A stretch of 64,000 bases of DNA, taken from Salinispora fenicalii (GTDB taxonomy: Bacteria; Actinomycetota; Actinomycetes; Mycobacteriales; Micromonosporaceae). The DNA is taken from assembly GCF_000514815.1 (NCBI RefSeq), contig NZ_AZWQ01000009.1, positions 224,299 to 288,298 on the forward strand. Reading direction: 5' to 3'. A model generated the notes under the pieces. That model ran no database searches. It saw nothing but the letters and a program-made list of their open reading frames with translations, and was not told the origin of the DNA. This document shows positions 1-8,362 of this stretch, piece by piece (positions within the stretch are counted from its first letter, which is position 1; each line of letters opens with the position of its first letter). Position numbers and translations under genes: made by a program.

Positions 1-3
1 GCC

Positions 4-354
4 ATGAGCCCTGCCGCCGAAGAACCGGCTGCGTGGCTGACCCTGCCGGCTGTCGCCGAGCACCTTGACCTGACGATCAGCAAGGTCCACCAGATGATCC
101 GGGACCGGGAGCTGATCGCGGTCCGCCGAGACGGTGCCCGTCGGGTGCCGGCGGACCTGGTGGCGACCCGAGGGGTGCTCAAGCATCTACCCGGGGTGCT
201 GAATCTCCTCACCGACGCTGGCTACGACGATGAAGAGATCCTGCGTTGGCTGTATCAGCCCGACGACACCCTGCCCGGCGGCACCGCCGCCGTGGCGCTA
301 GCCGGCGATCAGGCCCGCGAAGTCAAACGTCGCGCCCAGGCCCTCGGCTTCTGA
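4..354 (+). CDS. Rv2175c-family helix-turn-helix DNA-binding protein
   Basis: Small predicted DNA-binding protein of 116 residues. The N-terminal half (about residues 10-60) reads as a winged or excisionase-like helix-turn-helix (LTLPAVAEHLDLTISKVHQM, followed by RRVPADLV). The C-terminal half (about 60-100) is the helical region seen in the actinobacterial Rv2175c family, ending near AREVKRRAQALGF. In Mycobacterium tuberculosis the homologue sits beside a polyprenyl synthase and a MetF-like gene, as here, which supports the call. The ATG lies at the very edge of the window, so an upstream start cannot be excluded. It converges on the polyprenyl synthase gene. Confidence 0.8.
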   Translation: MSPAAEEPAAWLTLPAVAEHLDLTISKVHQMIRDRELIAVRRDGARRVPADLVATRGVLKHLPGVLNLLTDAGYDDEEILRWLYQPDDTLPGGTAAVALAGDQAREVKRRAQALGF

Positions 355-364
355 CCTCGGCGGT

Positions 365-400
365 CCCCGTCCAGTCCGGTCGAGGTCAGGCCGGACGGGG
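365..400. terminator. Hairpin between convergent genes
   Basis: CCCCGTCC (365-372) pairs perfectly with GGACGGGG (393-400). It lies in the gap between the convergent Rv2175c-type gene (ends 354) and the polyprenyl synthase gene (ends 427), where a bidirectional terminator is expected. No U-tract follows. The right arm lies in a loose tandem repeat of GGACGGG-type units. Confidence 0.5.
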
Positions 401-426
401 TGGGGTCAGGCCCGGACGGGGCGGCG

Positions 427-1509
427 TCAGGCAGGGCGGCGGGTGGCAGCGATGGCGAGGTCGGCCAGGGCCTGGTGCGCCTCGGTGTCGAGGTCAACGG
501 TGGACAGCGCGGCGAGGGCGGTGTCGGTGAGTTCCTGGATCCGCTGCTCGGCACGGCCGAGCGCGCCGCTGGCTCCGATCAATTCCCGCAGCCGGGCCAC
601 CCCCGCGTCGTCGAGGTCGGAGTCGCCGAGGCCGTCGAGTAGCACCTCCCGATCGGCGGTGCCGACCAGCTCCAACGCCGCTGCCACCAGGTAGGTCCGC
701 TTTCCCTCGCGGAGGTCGTCGCCGGCCGGTTTGCCGGTCTGCGCCGGGTCACCAAAGATTCCCAGCACATCGTCGCGCAGCTGGAAGGCCTCACCCAGCG
801 GCAGCCCGTACGCCGAGTACGCCACGTGGACCTCGGGTGTGGCGTCGGCCAGTGCGGCGCCGAGTAACAGCGGGCGTTCGACGGTGTACTTCGCCGACTT
901 GTAGCGGGCGACCGTCCCGGCTCGCTCGACCGACGTGTCCCCGGTGGCCTGGGTCAGTACGTCGAGGTACTGGCCCACGGTGACCTCGGTCCGCATCAGG
1001 TCGAAGATCGGTCGTGCCCGGGCGACGGTGCGCGGGTCCAGTCCGGCGGAGTGCAGCAGCTCATCGGACCAGACGAGGCACAGGTCGCCCAGGAGAATCG
1101 CTGCCGCGTCACCGAATCCGTCCGCGTCTCCGTCCCACTCCGCCGACCGGTGCCGGGCGGCGAACCGCAGGTGCACCGCCGGTTCCCCCCGCCGGGTGTC
1201 CGAGCGATCGATCAGGTCGTCGTGAATCAACGCGCTGGCCTGCACAAACTCCAGCGCGGCCAGGGCGGTCGCCACCTGTTCGTTGTCGATCCCACCGGCG
1301 CCCCGGTAGCCCCAGTAGGCGAAGGCGGGCCGTAGCCGCTTGCCGCCGCCGAGGACGAATGCCTCGACTGCGTCGGCCAACGGGGCGAGGGAAGCGTCAA
1401 CGTCGGTCATCCAGGCGCGTCGAGCCACCAGGAAGTCGGCCAGTGCCTTGTTGACGCGTTGTCGAAGCCCGGCACGGTCCACCGGGGAGACAGGAGCAGC
1501 GTAGGTCAC
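427..1509 (-). CDS. Polyprenyl (geranylgeranyl-type) diphosphate synthase
   Basis: Trans-isoprenyl diphosphate synthase of 360 residues that condenses isopentenyl diphosphate with an allylic diphosphate. The first Asp-rich motif is IHDDLIDRSDTRRG and the second is QLRDDVLGIFGD followed by GKPAGDDLREGKRT. The residues just before the first motif are small (ASALIH), with no aromatic at -5. This fits a C20 or longer product rather than FPP, but that is inference. Orthology to mycobacterial IdsA2 (Rv2173) is suggested by the flanking Rv2175c-type and metF genes. It could supply GGPP for the carotenoid operon at 3.5-8.9 kb, or a lipid carrier. The GTG start follows a TAGCGT hexamer by exactly 6 nt. 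Confidence 0.88.
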   Translation of the reverse strand: MTYAAPVSPVDRAGLRQRVNKALADFLVARRAWMTDVDASLAPLADAVEAFVLGGGKRLRPAFAYWGYRGAGGIDNEQVATALAALEFVQASALIHDDLIDRSDTRRGEPAVHLRFAARHRSAEWDGDADGFGDAAAILLGDLCLVWSDELLHSAGLDPRTVARARPIFDLMRTEVTVGQYLDVLTQATGDTSVERAGTVARYKSAKYTVERPLLLGAALADATPEVHVAYSAYGLPLGEAFQLRDDVLGIFGDPAQTGKPAGDDLREGKRTYLVAAALELVGTADREVLLDGLGDSDLDDAGVARLRELIGASGALGRAEQRIQELTDTALAALSTVDLDTEAHQALADLAIAATRRPA

Positions 1510-1515
1510 GCTCTG

Positions 1516-1521
1516 ACGCTA
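1516..1521 (-). promoter_or_regulatory. -10 element, leaderless start of the polyprenyl synthase
   Basis: On the minus strand TAGCGT is followed by 6 nt and then the GTG start at 1509. Transcription would therefore begin at the start codon. No Shine-Dalgarno sequence is needed in this arrangement. Confidence 0.55.
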
Positions 1522-1679
1522 GCCGGTCGTGCCGGGCGGCGACGCATCGGCGGCCTGGCGACGCGCCGTGCCCCTGCGGGCGCGGGGCCGGCTGTGCGTG
1601 TTGTGTGGTGTCGGTCGGGCCGTGCCCCCTGTCACCGTTTGCCGCGGGGGAAGGTCTAGGGATAGCGGCCGGGCGCCGC

Positions 1680-1685
1680 TAGAGT
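1680..1685 (+). promoter_or_regulatory. -10 element, leaderless start of metF
   Basis: TAGAGT ends 6 nt before the GTG start of metF at 1692, so the predicted +1 is the G of the start codon. No good -35 hexamer is visible at 17 nt spacing, which is common for actinobacterial promoters. Confidence 0.55.
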
Positions 1686-1691
1686 CATGGC

Positions 1692-2609
1692 GTGGCGCTT
1701 GGTCTTCCATCGGTTCTCCCCAATCCGCAGCCGGCGATCGGGGAGCTGATCCGCGACCGCCGGCCAACCTTCTCCTTCGAGTTCATGCCCCCGAAGACCG
1801 CGCAGGGTGAACGGCTGCTCTGGCAGGCCATTCGGGAGCTGGAGTCGCTGCGCCCGTCGTTCGTCTCGATCACCTACGGTGCCGGTGGCTCAACTCGGGA
1901 CACGACCGTGGCGGTTACCGAACGGGTCGCCACCGAGACCACGCTGCTGCCGATGGCGCACCTGACCGCAGTCAATCACTCGGTGGCCGAGCTGCGTCAC
2001 GTGATCGGGCGGTTGGCCGCTGCGGGTGTGCGTAACGTTCTCGCCGTGCGCGGTGATCCGCCCGGCGACCCCACCGGAGAGTGGATCCCACACCCGGACG
2101 GCGTGGACTACGCGGAGGACCTGGTCCGCCTGGTCCGTGACGCGGGTGACTTCAGTGTCGGCGTTGCCGCCTTTCCGTACAAACATCCCCGCTCGCCCGA
2201 CATCGATTCTGATACGGCGTACTTCGTCCGCAAGTGCCGGGCCGGAGCCGAGTTTGCGATCACTCAGATGTTCTTCGACGCGGACGAGTACCTTCGGCTG
2301 CGGGACCGGGTGGTCGCGGCGGGCTGTGACACGCCGATCATCCCGGGCGTGATGCCGGTAACGAAGGTCAGCACCATCGAGCGGTCGGAGCAGCTTTCCG
2401 GTGCGCCCTTCCCACCGGCCCTGGCCGCGCGCTTCGAGCGGGTCGCGGATGACCCGGAGGCGGTCCGCCAGCTCGGAGTCGAGCAGGCCAGTGAGATGTG
2501 CCAGCGGCTGTTGGACGAGGGTGTTCCCGGTATCCACTTCATCACCTTCAACCGGTCCACCGCGACCCGGGAGATCTGGCGGAATCTGCGAGTCAGTACC
2601 CCCGGGTGA
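1692..2609 (+). CDS. metF: Methylenetetrahydrofolate reductase
   Basis: FAD-dependent 5,10-methylenetetrahydrofolate reductase of 305 residues, the normal single-domain bacterial length. It supplies 5-methyl-THF for methionine synthesis. Family motifs are clear: SFEFMPPKT near the N-terminus (catalytic Glu region), SITYGAGGSTRD, AHLTAVNHS, NVLAVRGDPPGD, AEFAITQMFFD and a C-terminal GIHFITFNRS. The GTG start is preferred because it follows the TAGAGT -10 by 6 nt; the nearby ATG at 1687 is out of frame. It is divergent from the polyprenyl synthase. A CDP-alcohol phosphatidyltransferase follows after 44 nt. Confidence 0.95.
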   Translation: MALGLPSVLPNPQPAIGELIRDRRPTFSFEFMPPKTAQGERLLWQAIRELESLRPSFVSITYGAGGSTRDTTVAVTERVATETTLLPMAHLTAVNHSVAELRHVIGRLAAAGVRNVLAVRGDPPGDPTGEWIPHPDGVDYAEDLVRLVRDAGDFSVGVAAFPYKHPRSPDIDSDTAYFVRKCRAGAEFAITQMFFDADEYLRLRDRVVAAGCDTPIIPGVMPVTKVSTIERSEQLSGAPFPPALAARFERVADDPEAVRQLGVEQASEMCQRLLDEGVPGIHFITFNRSTATREIWRNLRVSTPG

Positions 2610-2653
2610 CCAGACGCGCCACGACACTGCGCGATCGGTGCGACGGTTGATCC

Positions 2654-3343
2654 GTGGTGGGCAGACAGCTGAACTGGGACCAATACGCCACGGCCTGGGC
2701 GCGCCTGCACGGTGGGTTCGATCCGCGTGCCGCGGCCCCACCTGTCCGTGCCTGGCTGCGCCTCGCGTACCACGGGGGCTACCTGCTGGGTCGGCTGCGC
2801 GTCACCCCGACCGCGGTGACCGTCGCCGGGGTGCTGCTCTGCCTCGGCGTGCCGCTGGTCGCGATACGCCCACAGGACGGCCCCTTCCTCGGCGCGTTGC
2901 TGGTGCTGCTCGCCTCGGTGGCGGACAGCCTCGACGGAGCGGTTGCGGTGGCGAGTAACCGCACCACCCGGCTCGGGTACGTCTACGACTCGGTGGCTGA
3001 CCGGCTCGGTGAGGCGGCCTGGCTGGTCGCGTTCTGGCTGCTCGGCGCGCCTGGTGCACTGGTGGCCGCCGGTGGTGCGCTCTCCTGGCTGCACGAGTAC
3101 GTGCGGGCCCGGGCGACCTCCGCCGGAATGCGAGAGATCGGTGCGGTGACCGTGGGGGAGCGGCCGACCCGGGTCGTGGTGGCCCTCGTTGGCCTGCTGC
3201 TGGCCGGGCTGACTGGGCTGATCGAGCCAGACCTGGCCGCGGGCACCATCACCATGGCGAGCGCGGTCTGGGCGTTGCTGGCCGGTTTCGGCCTCGGGCA
3301 GCTACTGGCCGCCGTCCGGGGCGCACTGATCAACGCCAGCTGA
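2654..3343 (+). CDS. CDP-alcohol phosphatidyltransferase family membrane protein
   Basis: Integral membrane transferase of 229 residues that moves a substituted phosphate from a CDP-linked donor to an alcohol. The family signature is present at about residues 85-115 as DSLDGAVAV, then LGYVYDSVADRLGE, keeping the Asp residues that bind the two metals. The usual AR after DGxx reads AV here, so the Arg is not conserved. About five hydrophobic helices follow. The acceptor (inositol phosphate, glycerol phosphate or other) cannot be told from sequence. It lies 44 nt after metF and converges on the carotenoid operon. Confidence 0.8.
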   Translation: MVGRQLNWDQYATAWARLHGGFDPRAAAPPVRAWLRLAYHGGYLLGRLRVTPTAVTVAGVLLCLGVPLVAIRPQDGPFLGALLVLLASVADSLDGAVAVASNRTTRLGYVYDSVADRLGEAAWLVAFWLLGAPGALVAAGGALSWLHEYVRARATSAGMREIGAVTVGERPTRVVVALVGLLLAGLTGLIEPDLAAGTITMASAVWALLAGFGLGQLLAAVRGALINAS

Positions 3344-3478
3344 CGCTCGCGGGCCGCCGGAGCGGCGTTAGTGCCGTGCGCCGACGACGGAATCAGGCAC
3401 ACGTTCCGGTGCCCCGATCCTGCGCCGCGCGGAAGCCGTGACACCGCGGGTAGGCGTCGGCGGGGCCGCGCCTACCCG

Positions 3479-4966
3479 CTACCAGGCAGGGCCGATGGCG
3501 TCGGCGACGATCTGGGCGGAGAGGGCGACCATCGGCAGCCCTCCGCCCGGATGGCAGGAGCCACCGACCAGCCACAGCCCGTGGACCGGCCCCCGGTTTG
3601 GCGGGCGAAGCAGGCTGCCCGTGGTGCCGTAGATCGCTCCGCCCGGCGTGCCCGTCGCGGTGCCCAGGTCAGCCGGGGTACGGATCTCCCGGAACAGCAG
3701 CCGGTCCCGCACGTCCACCCCCCGCGCGGCTAGCACGTCCAGGATCCGGTCCGCGTACGCCTCGGCGAGGCCGGGGCGTCGCCAGTCGACAGCACCGGTG
3801 GCGGTGCCCTGCCGAGCAGCGTTGACCAGCACGAACCACGCCTCGTGTCCCGCCGGACGGACCGTCTCATCGGCGGCCACGGTGACGAAGACCGTCGGGT
3901 CCGGGGCCGGGCGCGCCCGAACCCCCCGCCCGGGTGCCCCGAAGACCGCGTCGAACTCGCTGTCGTAGGCGTCGGGGAAGAAGACGTTGTGGTGGGCCAG
4001 CCCGGAGTCCCCGCGTACGCCGAGCAGCAGCACGAAGCCGGCGAGGCTGCGGTCGGTTAGCGCGGCCAGCCGCCGCGGGGTGGGCAGCAGGTCCCGGTAG
4101 AGGGTGAGCGCGTCAACGTTGGACACCACCACATCGGCCGGCACAGGGGCGTTCACGCCGGCGAGGCGTACGCCGTGCACTCGTCCGCCCGCCGCGTCGA
4201 TCTGGGTGGCCCGGACGCCGGTTCGTACCACCACCCCGAGATCCAGGCAGCGGGTCAGCAGGGCGTCGGCGAGGGTGCCCAGGCCACCCCGGAGGTACCA
4301 GCCGCCGAAGGCCAGCTCGGCGTACGGGACGGCGACGAGGGCCGCCGGCGCCCGGCGTGGGTCAGCTCCCGCGTACGTCGCGTACCGGTCGAGCAGCATC
4401 CGGAGCCGGGGGTCGGACAGGTGGGCGCGACCCAGTCCACGCAGCGTGCGGCCCGGTCCGATAGCGGTCAGGTCACCCAGCCGCCAGGCCAGCATCGCCA
4501 GGTCCCGGGGCGAGTCGATCCGGCGGCGCAGGACATCCCGTTCCGAGGCCGTCCAGACCCGCTCGGCACGTCGCCAGAGACGCTGCCACTGGGCGGCGGC
4601 CCGCTCGCCGAAGGCCGCGCCGATGCGGGCGGTGAACTCGTCGGAGTCGGCGCACGAGTCGAGCGTTGGCCCACCCTGGGGGAAGACGTGTCGCACGATC
4701 GGGTCGAGCGGGACCGGGTCCAGGTATTCGTCGAGCTTCGCCCCGGTGGCCTCGAACAGGTCGTGGAACACCTGGGGCAGGGTCAGCAGGCTGGGCCCGG
4801 TGTCGAAGTGGAAGGGGCCGGCGGGCGTGTCGTGTACGTACCGGCCGAGCTTGCCGCCCACCGTGTCACCCTGCTCAAGGAGGGTGACCTGGTGCCCGGT
4901 GGTGGCCAGCCGGGCGGCGGTGGCCAGGCCACCCACCCCGGCGCCGACGATCACGATCCGCGCCAT
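3479..4966 (-). CDS. Carotenoid desaturase, CrtI/CrtD family
   Basis: FAD-dependent amine-oxidase-fold phytoene desaturase family protein of 495 residues. The N-terminal dinucleotide-binding motif is IVGAGVGGLATAARLA, followed by EQGDTVGGKLG; GPSLLTLPQVF and the C-terminal GGGLPMVALSAQIVADAIG are typical of carotenoid desaturases. It is the last gene of a minus-strand operon, 10 nt after a CruC-like glycosyltransferase and downstream of a CruF-like hydratase. In that context a CrtD-type C-3',4' desaturase acting on a hydroxylated end group is more likely than the main CrtI. Sequence alone does not separate the two subfamilies. Confidence 0.85.
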   Translation of the reverse strand: MARIVIVGAGVGGLATAARLATTGHQVTLLEQGDTVGGKLGRYVHDTPAGPFHFDTGPSLLTLPQVFHDLFEATGAKLDEYLDPVPLDPIVRHVFPQGGPTLDSCADSDEFTARIGAAFGERAAAQWQRLWRRAERVWTASERDVLRRRIDSPRDLAMLAWRLGDLTAIGPGRTLRGLGRAHLSDPRLRMLLDRYATYAGADPRRAPAALVAVPYAELAFGGWYLRGGLGTLADALLTRCLDLGVVVRTGVRATQIDAAGGRVHGVRLAGVNAPVPADVVVSNVDALTLYRDLLPTPRRLAALTDRSLAGFVLLLGVRGDSGLAHHNVFFPDAYDSEFDAVFGAPGRGVRARPAPDPTVFVTVAADETVRPAGHEAWFVLVNAARQGTATGAVDWRRPGLAEAYADRILDVLAARGVDVRDRLLFREIRTPADLGTATGTPGGAIYGTTGSLLRPPNRGPVHGLWLVGGSCHPGGGLPMVALSAQIVADAIGPAW

Positions 4967-4976
4967 GGTGTGCCTC

Positions 4977-6104
4977 CTAGCCGACCGGACGGCCCCGCCA
5001 GCTCAGGCGCCGTCGTTTCCGCAGATGGTACGACCGCAGGGTCAGCCAACCGAGGACCGCTATCGACGCGGGGTGCCCCAAGGCGTCCGGCCACCATCGG
5101 CCGCCGGTCGCCCGGGCGCTGACCATCCGCCCGGCGGCCCCGAGTAGGTATGCCCCGGCGGCGACGGCGGCTGTCCCGGGCGCACCGGCGACCAGCGCGG
5201 CCACGGCGACCAGCGCCGGGACGGTGTAGAGCAGTAGCAGCAGCGCGACCACCGTGGCGGCCGCCGAGGGGTGACCGAACGAGGCCCACAGCGACTTCGA
5301 GTAGCCGTCGCGTAGCTGTGGCCAGTCGTCGTACATCCGGCAGGTGGCCAGCTGTGAGCCGTCGGCGAGGGCGATCTGGCCGCCGGACCGCTTGACCGCC
5401 CGGGCCAACTCGACATCCTCCAGAACCCGGTCGGACACCGCCGCGTGTCCACCGGCGGCGGTGTACCCGACCCGGTCCACGACCAGGAACTGTCCACCGG
5501 CCGCGGCCAGGGACGGCCGGGTCGACCGCTCCATCGCCGGCAGCGGCAGGAACGTCAGCCACAACCACTGCAACAGCGGCTGAACCAGCCGGTCGGCCAC
5601 CGTCGTGACCAGGATTCGGGGGTACGGCGACAGCAGTGCCACCCGCGCGGCCCGTAGCTCGCCGACCGCCGCGGCCACGGCGTGGGGGGCGAGCACCACG
5701 TCGGCGTCGACGAAGACCAGCACGGTGGCGGCCGGGTCGGCCCGGGCGGCGAGCTGCCAACAGGCGTGCGGCTTGCCCAGCCAACCGGGTGGTGGAGCGT
5801 CGCCGTCGAGCAGGGTGACCCGGGGGTCGTCGCCGGCGACCGTGCGGACGACCTCGCCGGTGCCGTCGGTTGACCCATCGTCGAGCACCACGATCTGTAG
5901 CTGCGGCACACCACACTGGGCCAGCAGCGCGCGCAGGCATGGGGTTACTCGGGCGGCTTCGTTGCGCAGCGGCAACAGCACCGCCACCGGCTCGGCTACC
6001 GTCGCCGGCATCCCGGCCGGGCGGCGCAGCCAACGGCCGGCGTTGACCAGGGTGTGCGTGGTCAGCGCGGCCACGCCGGCCAGTATCGCCAGCAATAGGA
6101 TCAT
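4977..6104 (-). CDS. Family 2 glycosyltransferase, CruC-like carotenoid glucosyltransferase candidate
   Basis: GT-A fold glycosyltransferase of 375 residues. An N-terminal membrane helix (about 1-18) precedes VAVLLPLRNEAARV, QIVVLDDGSTDGTGEVV (nucleotide-sugar site), VLVFVDADVVL (DxD) and an acceptor-site region with LEDVELARAVKRSGG. Three or four membrane helices follow near the C-terminus (about 275-340). The position between a CruF-like hydratase and a CrtD/CrtI-like desaturase suggests it glycosylates the tertiary hydroxyl made by CruF, as CruC does. That role is inferred from context. 52 nt separate it from cruF and 10 nt from the desaturase. Confidence 0.8.
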   Translation of the reverse strand: MILLLAILAGVAALTTHTLVNAGRWLRRPAGMPATVAEPVAVLLPLRNEAARVTPCLRALLAQCGVPQLQIVVLDDGSTDGTGEVVRTVAGDDPRVTLLDGDAPPPGWLGKPHACWQLAARADPAATVLVFVDADVVLAPHAVAAAVGELRAARVALLSPYPRILVTTVADRLVQPLLQWLWLTFLPLPAMERSTRPSLAAAGGQFLVVDRVGYTAAGGHAAVSDRVLEDVELARAVKRSGGQIALADGSQLATCRMYDDWPQLRDGYSKSLWASFGHPSAAATVVALLLLLYTVPALVAVAALVAGAPGTAAVAAGAYLLGAAGRMVSARATGGRWWPDALGHPASIAVLGWLTLRSYHLRKRRRLSWRGRPVG

Positions 6105-6156
6105 GGCAGCGCCCCACCTCGGCGGGGGCCGGCGGCGAGGTGTCGGGCCAGCTCGC

Positions 6157-7035
6157 TCATACCGACGTGTCGGCGCGACGCCGCCGGCCCTCCGGTGCCG
6201 CCCGGCCCCGTCGGGGCGGCAGTGTTGGCCAGAGGCGTCGGGGCAGCAGCGTCACTGCCAGCGGCACCGCGGTCAGCGCCATAACCGCCGCGCCCCACCC
6301 GGCCGAGGCGGGTAGGTCGAGGAAGACGGCGTGGGCCAGCACGCTGGAGCCGTACGTCCACAGATAGAGCGCGAGCATCGGAGTGTCGCGGTTGTCGGTG
6401 GTGGCCACGGCGGCGCCGGCCAGTGGACGCAGGGCGGCCATCACCAGTACCGCGAAGAGCAGCCAGCCCAGGTAGTTGCTGATGGGGATGCCGGGCAGGC
6501 CGGGCAGCGCGGGGGTGGCGTTCCGCCAGGTCCAGTGCCCCTCGGCGACCATCTGCGGGTCGAGGAAGAGATCCCAGGCGGCCAGTCCGACCGCTGCCAG
6601 CGCAATTCGGCGGACCGCCGGCCCGGCGCCCCCGGCCGGCCCACCACCGGTGAGGCGGACCGCGGTCAGCCAGGCGGGCCAGGCCATCCAGGTCCAGGCG
6701 AGTGGGATGATCAGCGGTACCCCAGCCAGCTTCGGCCCGAGCTGCTCCGCGTAGTCGTAGCTGCCGAACGGGAATCCGGTGGCCACTCCGAGCGCCTCGA
6801 TGGCGAAGCCGCCGCCGGTGACCACGGCGAGTAACGCCGCCGCCGTCCGGGGACCTCGGCTGAGCAGCGCGTGGCCAACCGAGAGTAGGTAGCCGAGCAG
6901 GACGGTGGCGATGGTCAGCCGGGCCCGGGTCTGCCCCATGGTCAGGGGGTAGCAGATCTGCACCAGCACCAGCACGGCCAGTAGCGCCCAGGCGGTCCGG
7001 AGGGTGTGCCCCGGCAGGACGGTGGGCCGGGTCAT
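6157..7035 (-). CDS. cruF: Carotenoid C-1',2' hydratase, CruF-type
   Basis: Polytopic membrane protein of 292 residues with about seven or eight hydrophobic helices. It matches the CruF/carotenoid biosynthesis family: FAIEALGVATGFPFGSYDYA with LGPKLAGVPLIIPLAWTWMA, and AAWDLFLDPQMVAEGHWTW (Asp and His in conserved positions). CruF adds water across the terminal double bond of a psi end group to give the 1'-hydroxyl that is then glycosylated. Its start overlaps the GNAT stop by 4 nt, so translation is probably coupled. Confidence 0.85.
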   Translation of the reverse strand: MTRPTVLPGHTLRTAWALLAVLVLVQICYPLTMGQTRARLTIATVLLGYLLSVGHALLSRGPRTAAALLAVVTGGGFAIEALGVATGFPFGSYDYAEQLGPKLAGVPLIIPLAWTWMAWPAWLTAVRLTGGGPAGGAGPAVRRIALAAVGLAAWDLFLDPQMVAEGHWTWRNATPALPGLPGIPISNYLGWLLFAVLVMAALRPLAGAAVATTDNRDTPMLALYLWTYGSSVLAHAVFLDLPASAGWGAAVMALTAVPLAVTLLPRRLWPTLPPRRGRAAPEGRRRRADTSV

Positions 7036-7601
7036 GTGGGGGCACTTCCGGAGGCGGCGGGTGGCGGGAGCGGCAGGTCCCGGCCGAGCACCCCGAACAG
7101 TCGTTCGTCACCGGGGAAGCGGAAGTCGCGCAGGACGTCAACGAAGCCGAAGCGTCGGTACAGTCGCCAGGCCCGGGAGTGCTGCTCGTCTGCCTCCGGG
7201 GTGGACAACAGGGTGGTGCTCCCCTCCGCTATCCCGAGCAGGGCGCGCAGCTGGCCGGCGCCCAGCCCGTGCCCCTGTGCGGGCGGTCGGACATGCAGCT
7301 CGACCACCTCGAAGCAGCTGGCCAGCCAGCGGCGGCGGGTGCCCGGGTCCAGCATCCGCCCCACCTGGTCGTGCCACCACTGGCCGGGCGTCCCGTGGTA
7401 TCCGTAGCCGAATCCGGCCAGGTGGCCTTCGGAGGTGAGGCTGGCGACGGCGCGGAAGCCGGGTCGGCGGACGTGGGAGGCGATGTAGCCGCGCCGTGCT
7501 TTGAGCAGATCGGCGGGGTACCCCATCGCCTCGCCGTAGACGGTCACCACGTCGTCCAGCCGTCGAACGAGGTCGTCCGGTGTCCACCGCACCAGCCTCA
7601 T
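7032..7601 (-). CDS. GNAT-family acetyltransferase embedded in the carotenoid operon
   Basis: N-acetyltransferase-fold protein of 189 residues. The acetyl-CoA region reads ELHVRPPAQGHGLGAGQLRA (about residues 115-135), followed by LLSTPEADEQHSRAWRLYRR and FGFVDVLRDF, which fit GNAT motifs A and B. It overlaps the CrtA-like gene upstream by 4 nt and cruF downstream by 4 nt, so it is translated as part of the same operon. The substrate is unknown. A role in modifying the carotenoid or its sugar is only a guess; it may be unrelated. Confidence 0.82.
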   Translation of the reverse strand: MRLVRWTPDDLVRRLDDVVTVYGEAMGYPADLLKARRGYIASHVRRPGFRAVASLTSEGHLAGFGYGYHGTPGQWWHDQVGRMLDPGTRRRWLASCFEVVELHVRPPAQGHGLGAGQLRALLGIAEGSTTLLSTPEADEQHSRAWRLYRRFGFVDVLRDFRFPGDERLFGVLGRDLPLPPPAASGSAPT

Positions 7602-8356
7602 GCCGTCCCCACCTTCGTTTCGCCGTCCGTGGTCCAGCCCAGCACCGTCCGGTCACCGACCACGTTGCGTACCTCGAACCGGGCGAAGAGCTCCTCCGCG
7701 TACCACCCCTCGGTGGGGGTTCGCGTGATCGCGGCACGATGCTCGGGGTGACGGTACGCGAATGCGACCAGCTCCGCCGGGGTGCGCCACACGCTGACCG
7801 TGCCCTGCCAACCCAACGGCGCCTCGCCGACGCCGAAGCGGGCGAGCAGGCCGGGTGCGGTGTGCAGCGCGTGGGCCACCGGGGGCACCGCCCGCCAGAA
7901 GGTGACCGCCCGGGCGGGGCGGAGCCGGGCTCGGGTCAGTGCCAGCACCGGGCCGCTGGATCGTCCGCCTGGTGGGTCGCCGAACGGCCGCCGACCGGAC
8001 CACTCGCCTCGGCTGGTGAGCGGGCGTAGGTCGACTCGGACGGCGGCGTGGGCGATGCGTGCCCAGGCCCGTCCCACCGGGGAGTCGGCGAAGCCGGTGG
8101 CCGCGGCGGGGGAGTCCCACACGGTCAACGCCGCCCACCGGGTCAGGTCCGCGTCGCGTGGACCGAATCCGGTGCCGGTTCCGGTACCGAGCAGTTTGGC
8201 GAAGCGGACGCCGGGTAGCGCGCGGAGCCGGCGCGGGTCACCCGCCATCCGGACCAACGCCCGGGGCAGCCCGGCTCGGCTGGTCCGCCACACATGCAGG
8301 GTGACCAACTCGGGGACCGGCGTTCGGCGGTTGACCGGGCGTGGCTCGTTCGACAA
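7598..8356 (-). CDS. CrtA-like (spheroidene monooxygenase family) carotenoid oxygenase
   Basis: Protein of 252 residues resembling purple-bacterial CrtA across its length. Matches include FAKLLGTGTGTGFGP (about 50-64), SRGEWSGRRPFG (about 114-125), LTRARLRPARAVTFWRAVP (about 139-157), GVGEAPLGWQGTVSVW and a C-terminal GWYAEELFARFEV. CrtA oxidises C-2 of an acyclic carotenoid end group. With CruF acting at C-1' and a CrtD-like desaturase at C-3',4' in the same operon, this protein is a good candidate for installing the 2'-oxygen of a sioxanthin-type carotenoid. The family call is from motif recall; the role is inferred. Confidence 0.72.
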   Translation of the reverse strand: MSNEPRPVNRRTPVPELVTLHVWRTSRAGLPRALVRMAGDPRRLRALPGVRFAKLLGTGTGTGFGPRDADLTRWAALTVWDSPAAATGFADSPVGRAWARIAHAAVRVDLRPLTSRGEWSGRRPFGDPPGGRSSGPVLALTRARLRPARAVTFWRAVPPVAHALHTAPGLLARFGVGEAPLGWQGTVSVWRTPAELVAFAYRHPEHRAAITRTPTEGWYAEELFARFEVRNVVGDRTVLGWTTDGETKVGTA

Positions 8357-8362
8357 GCCCGC

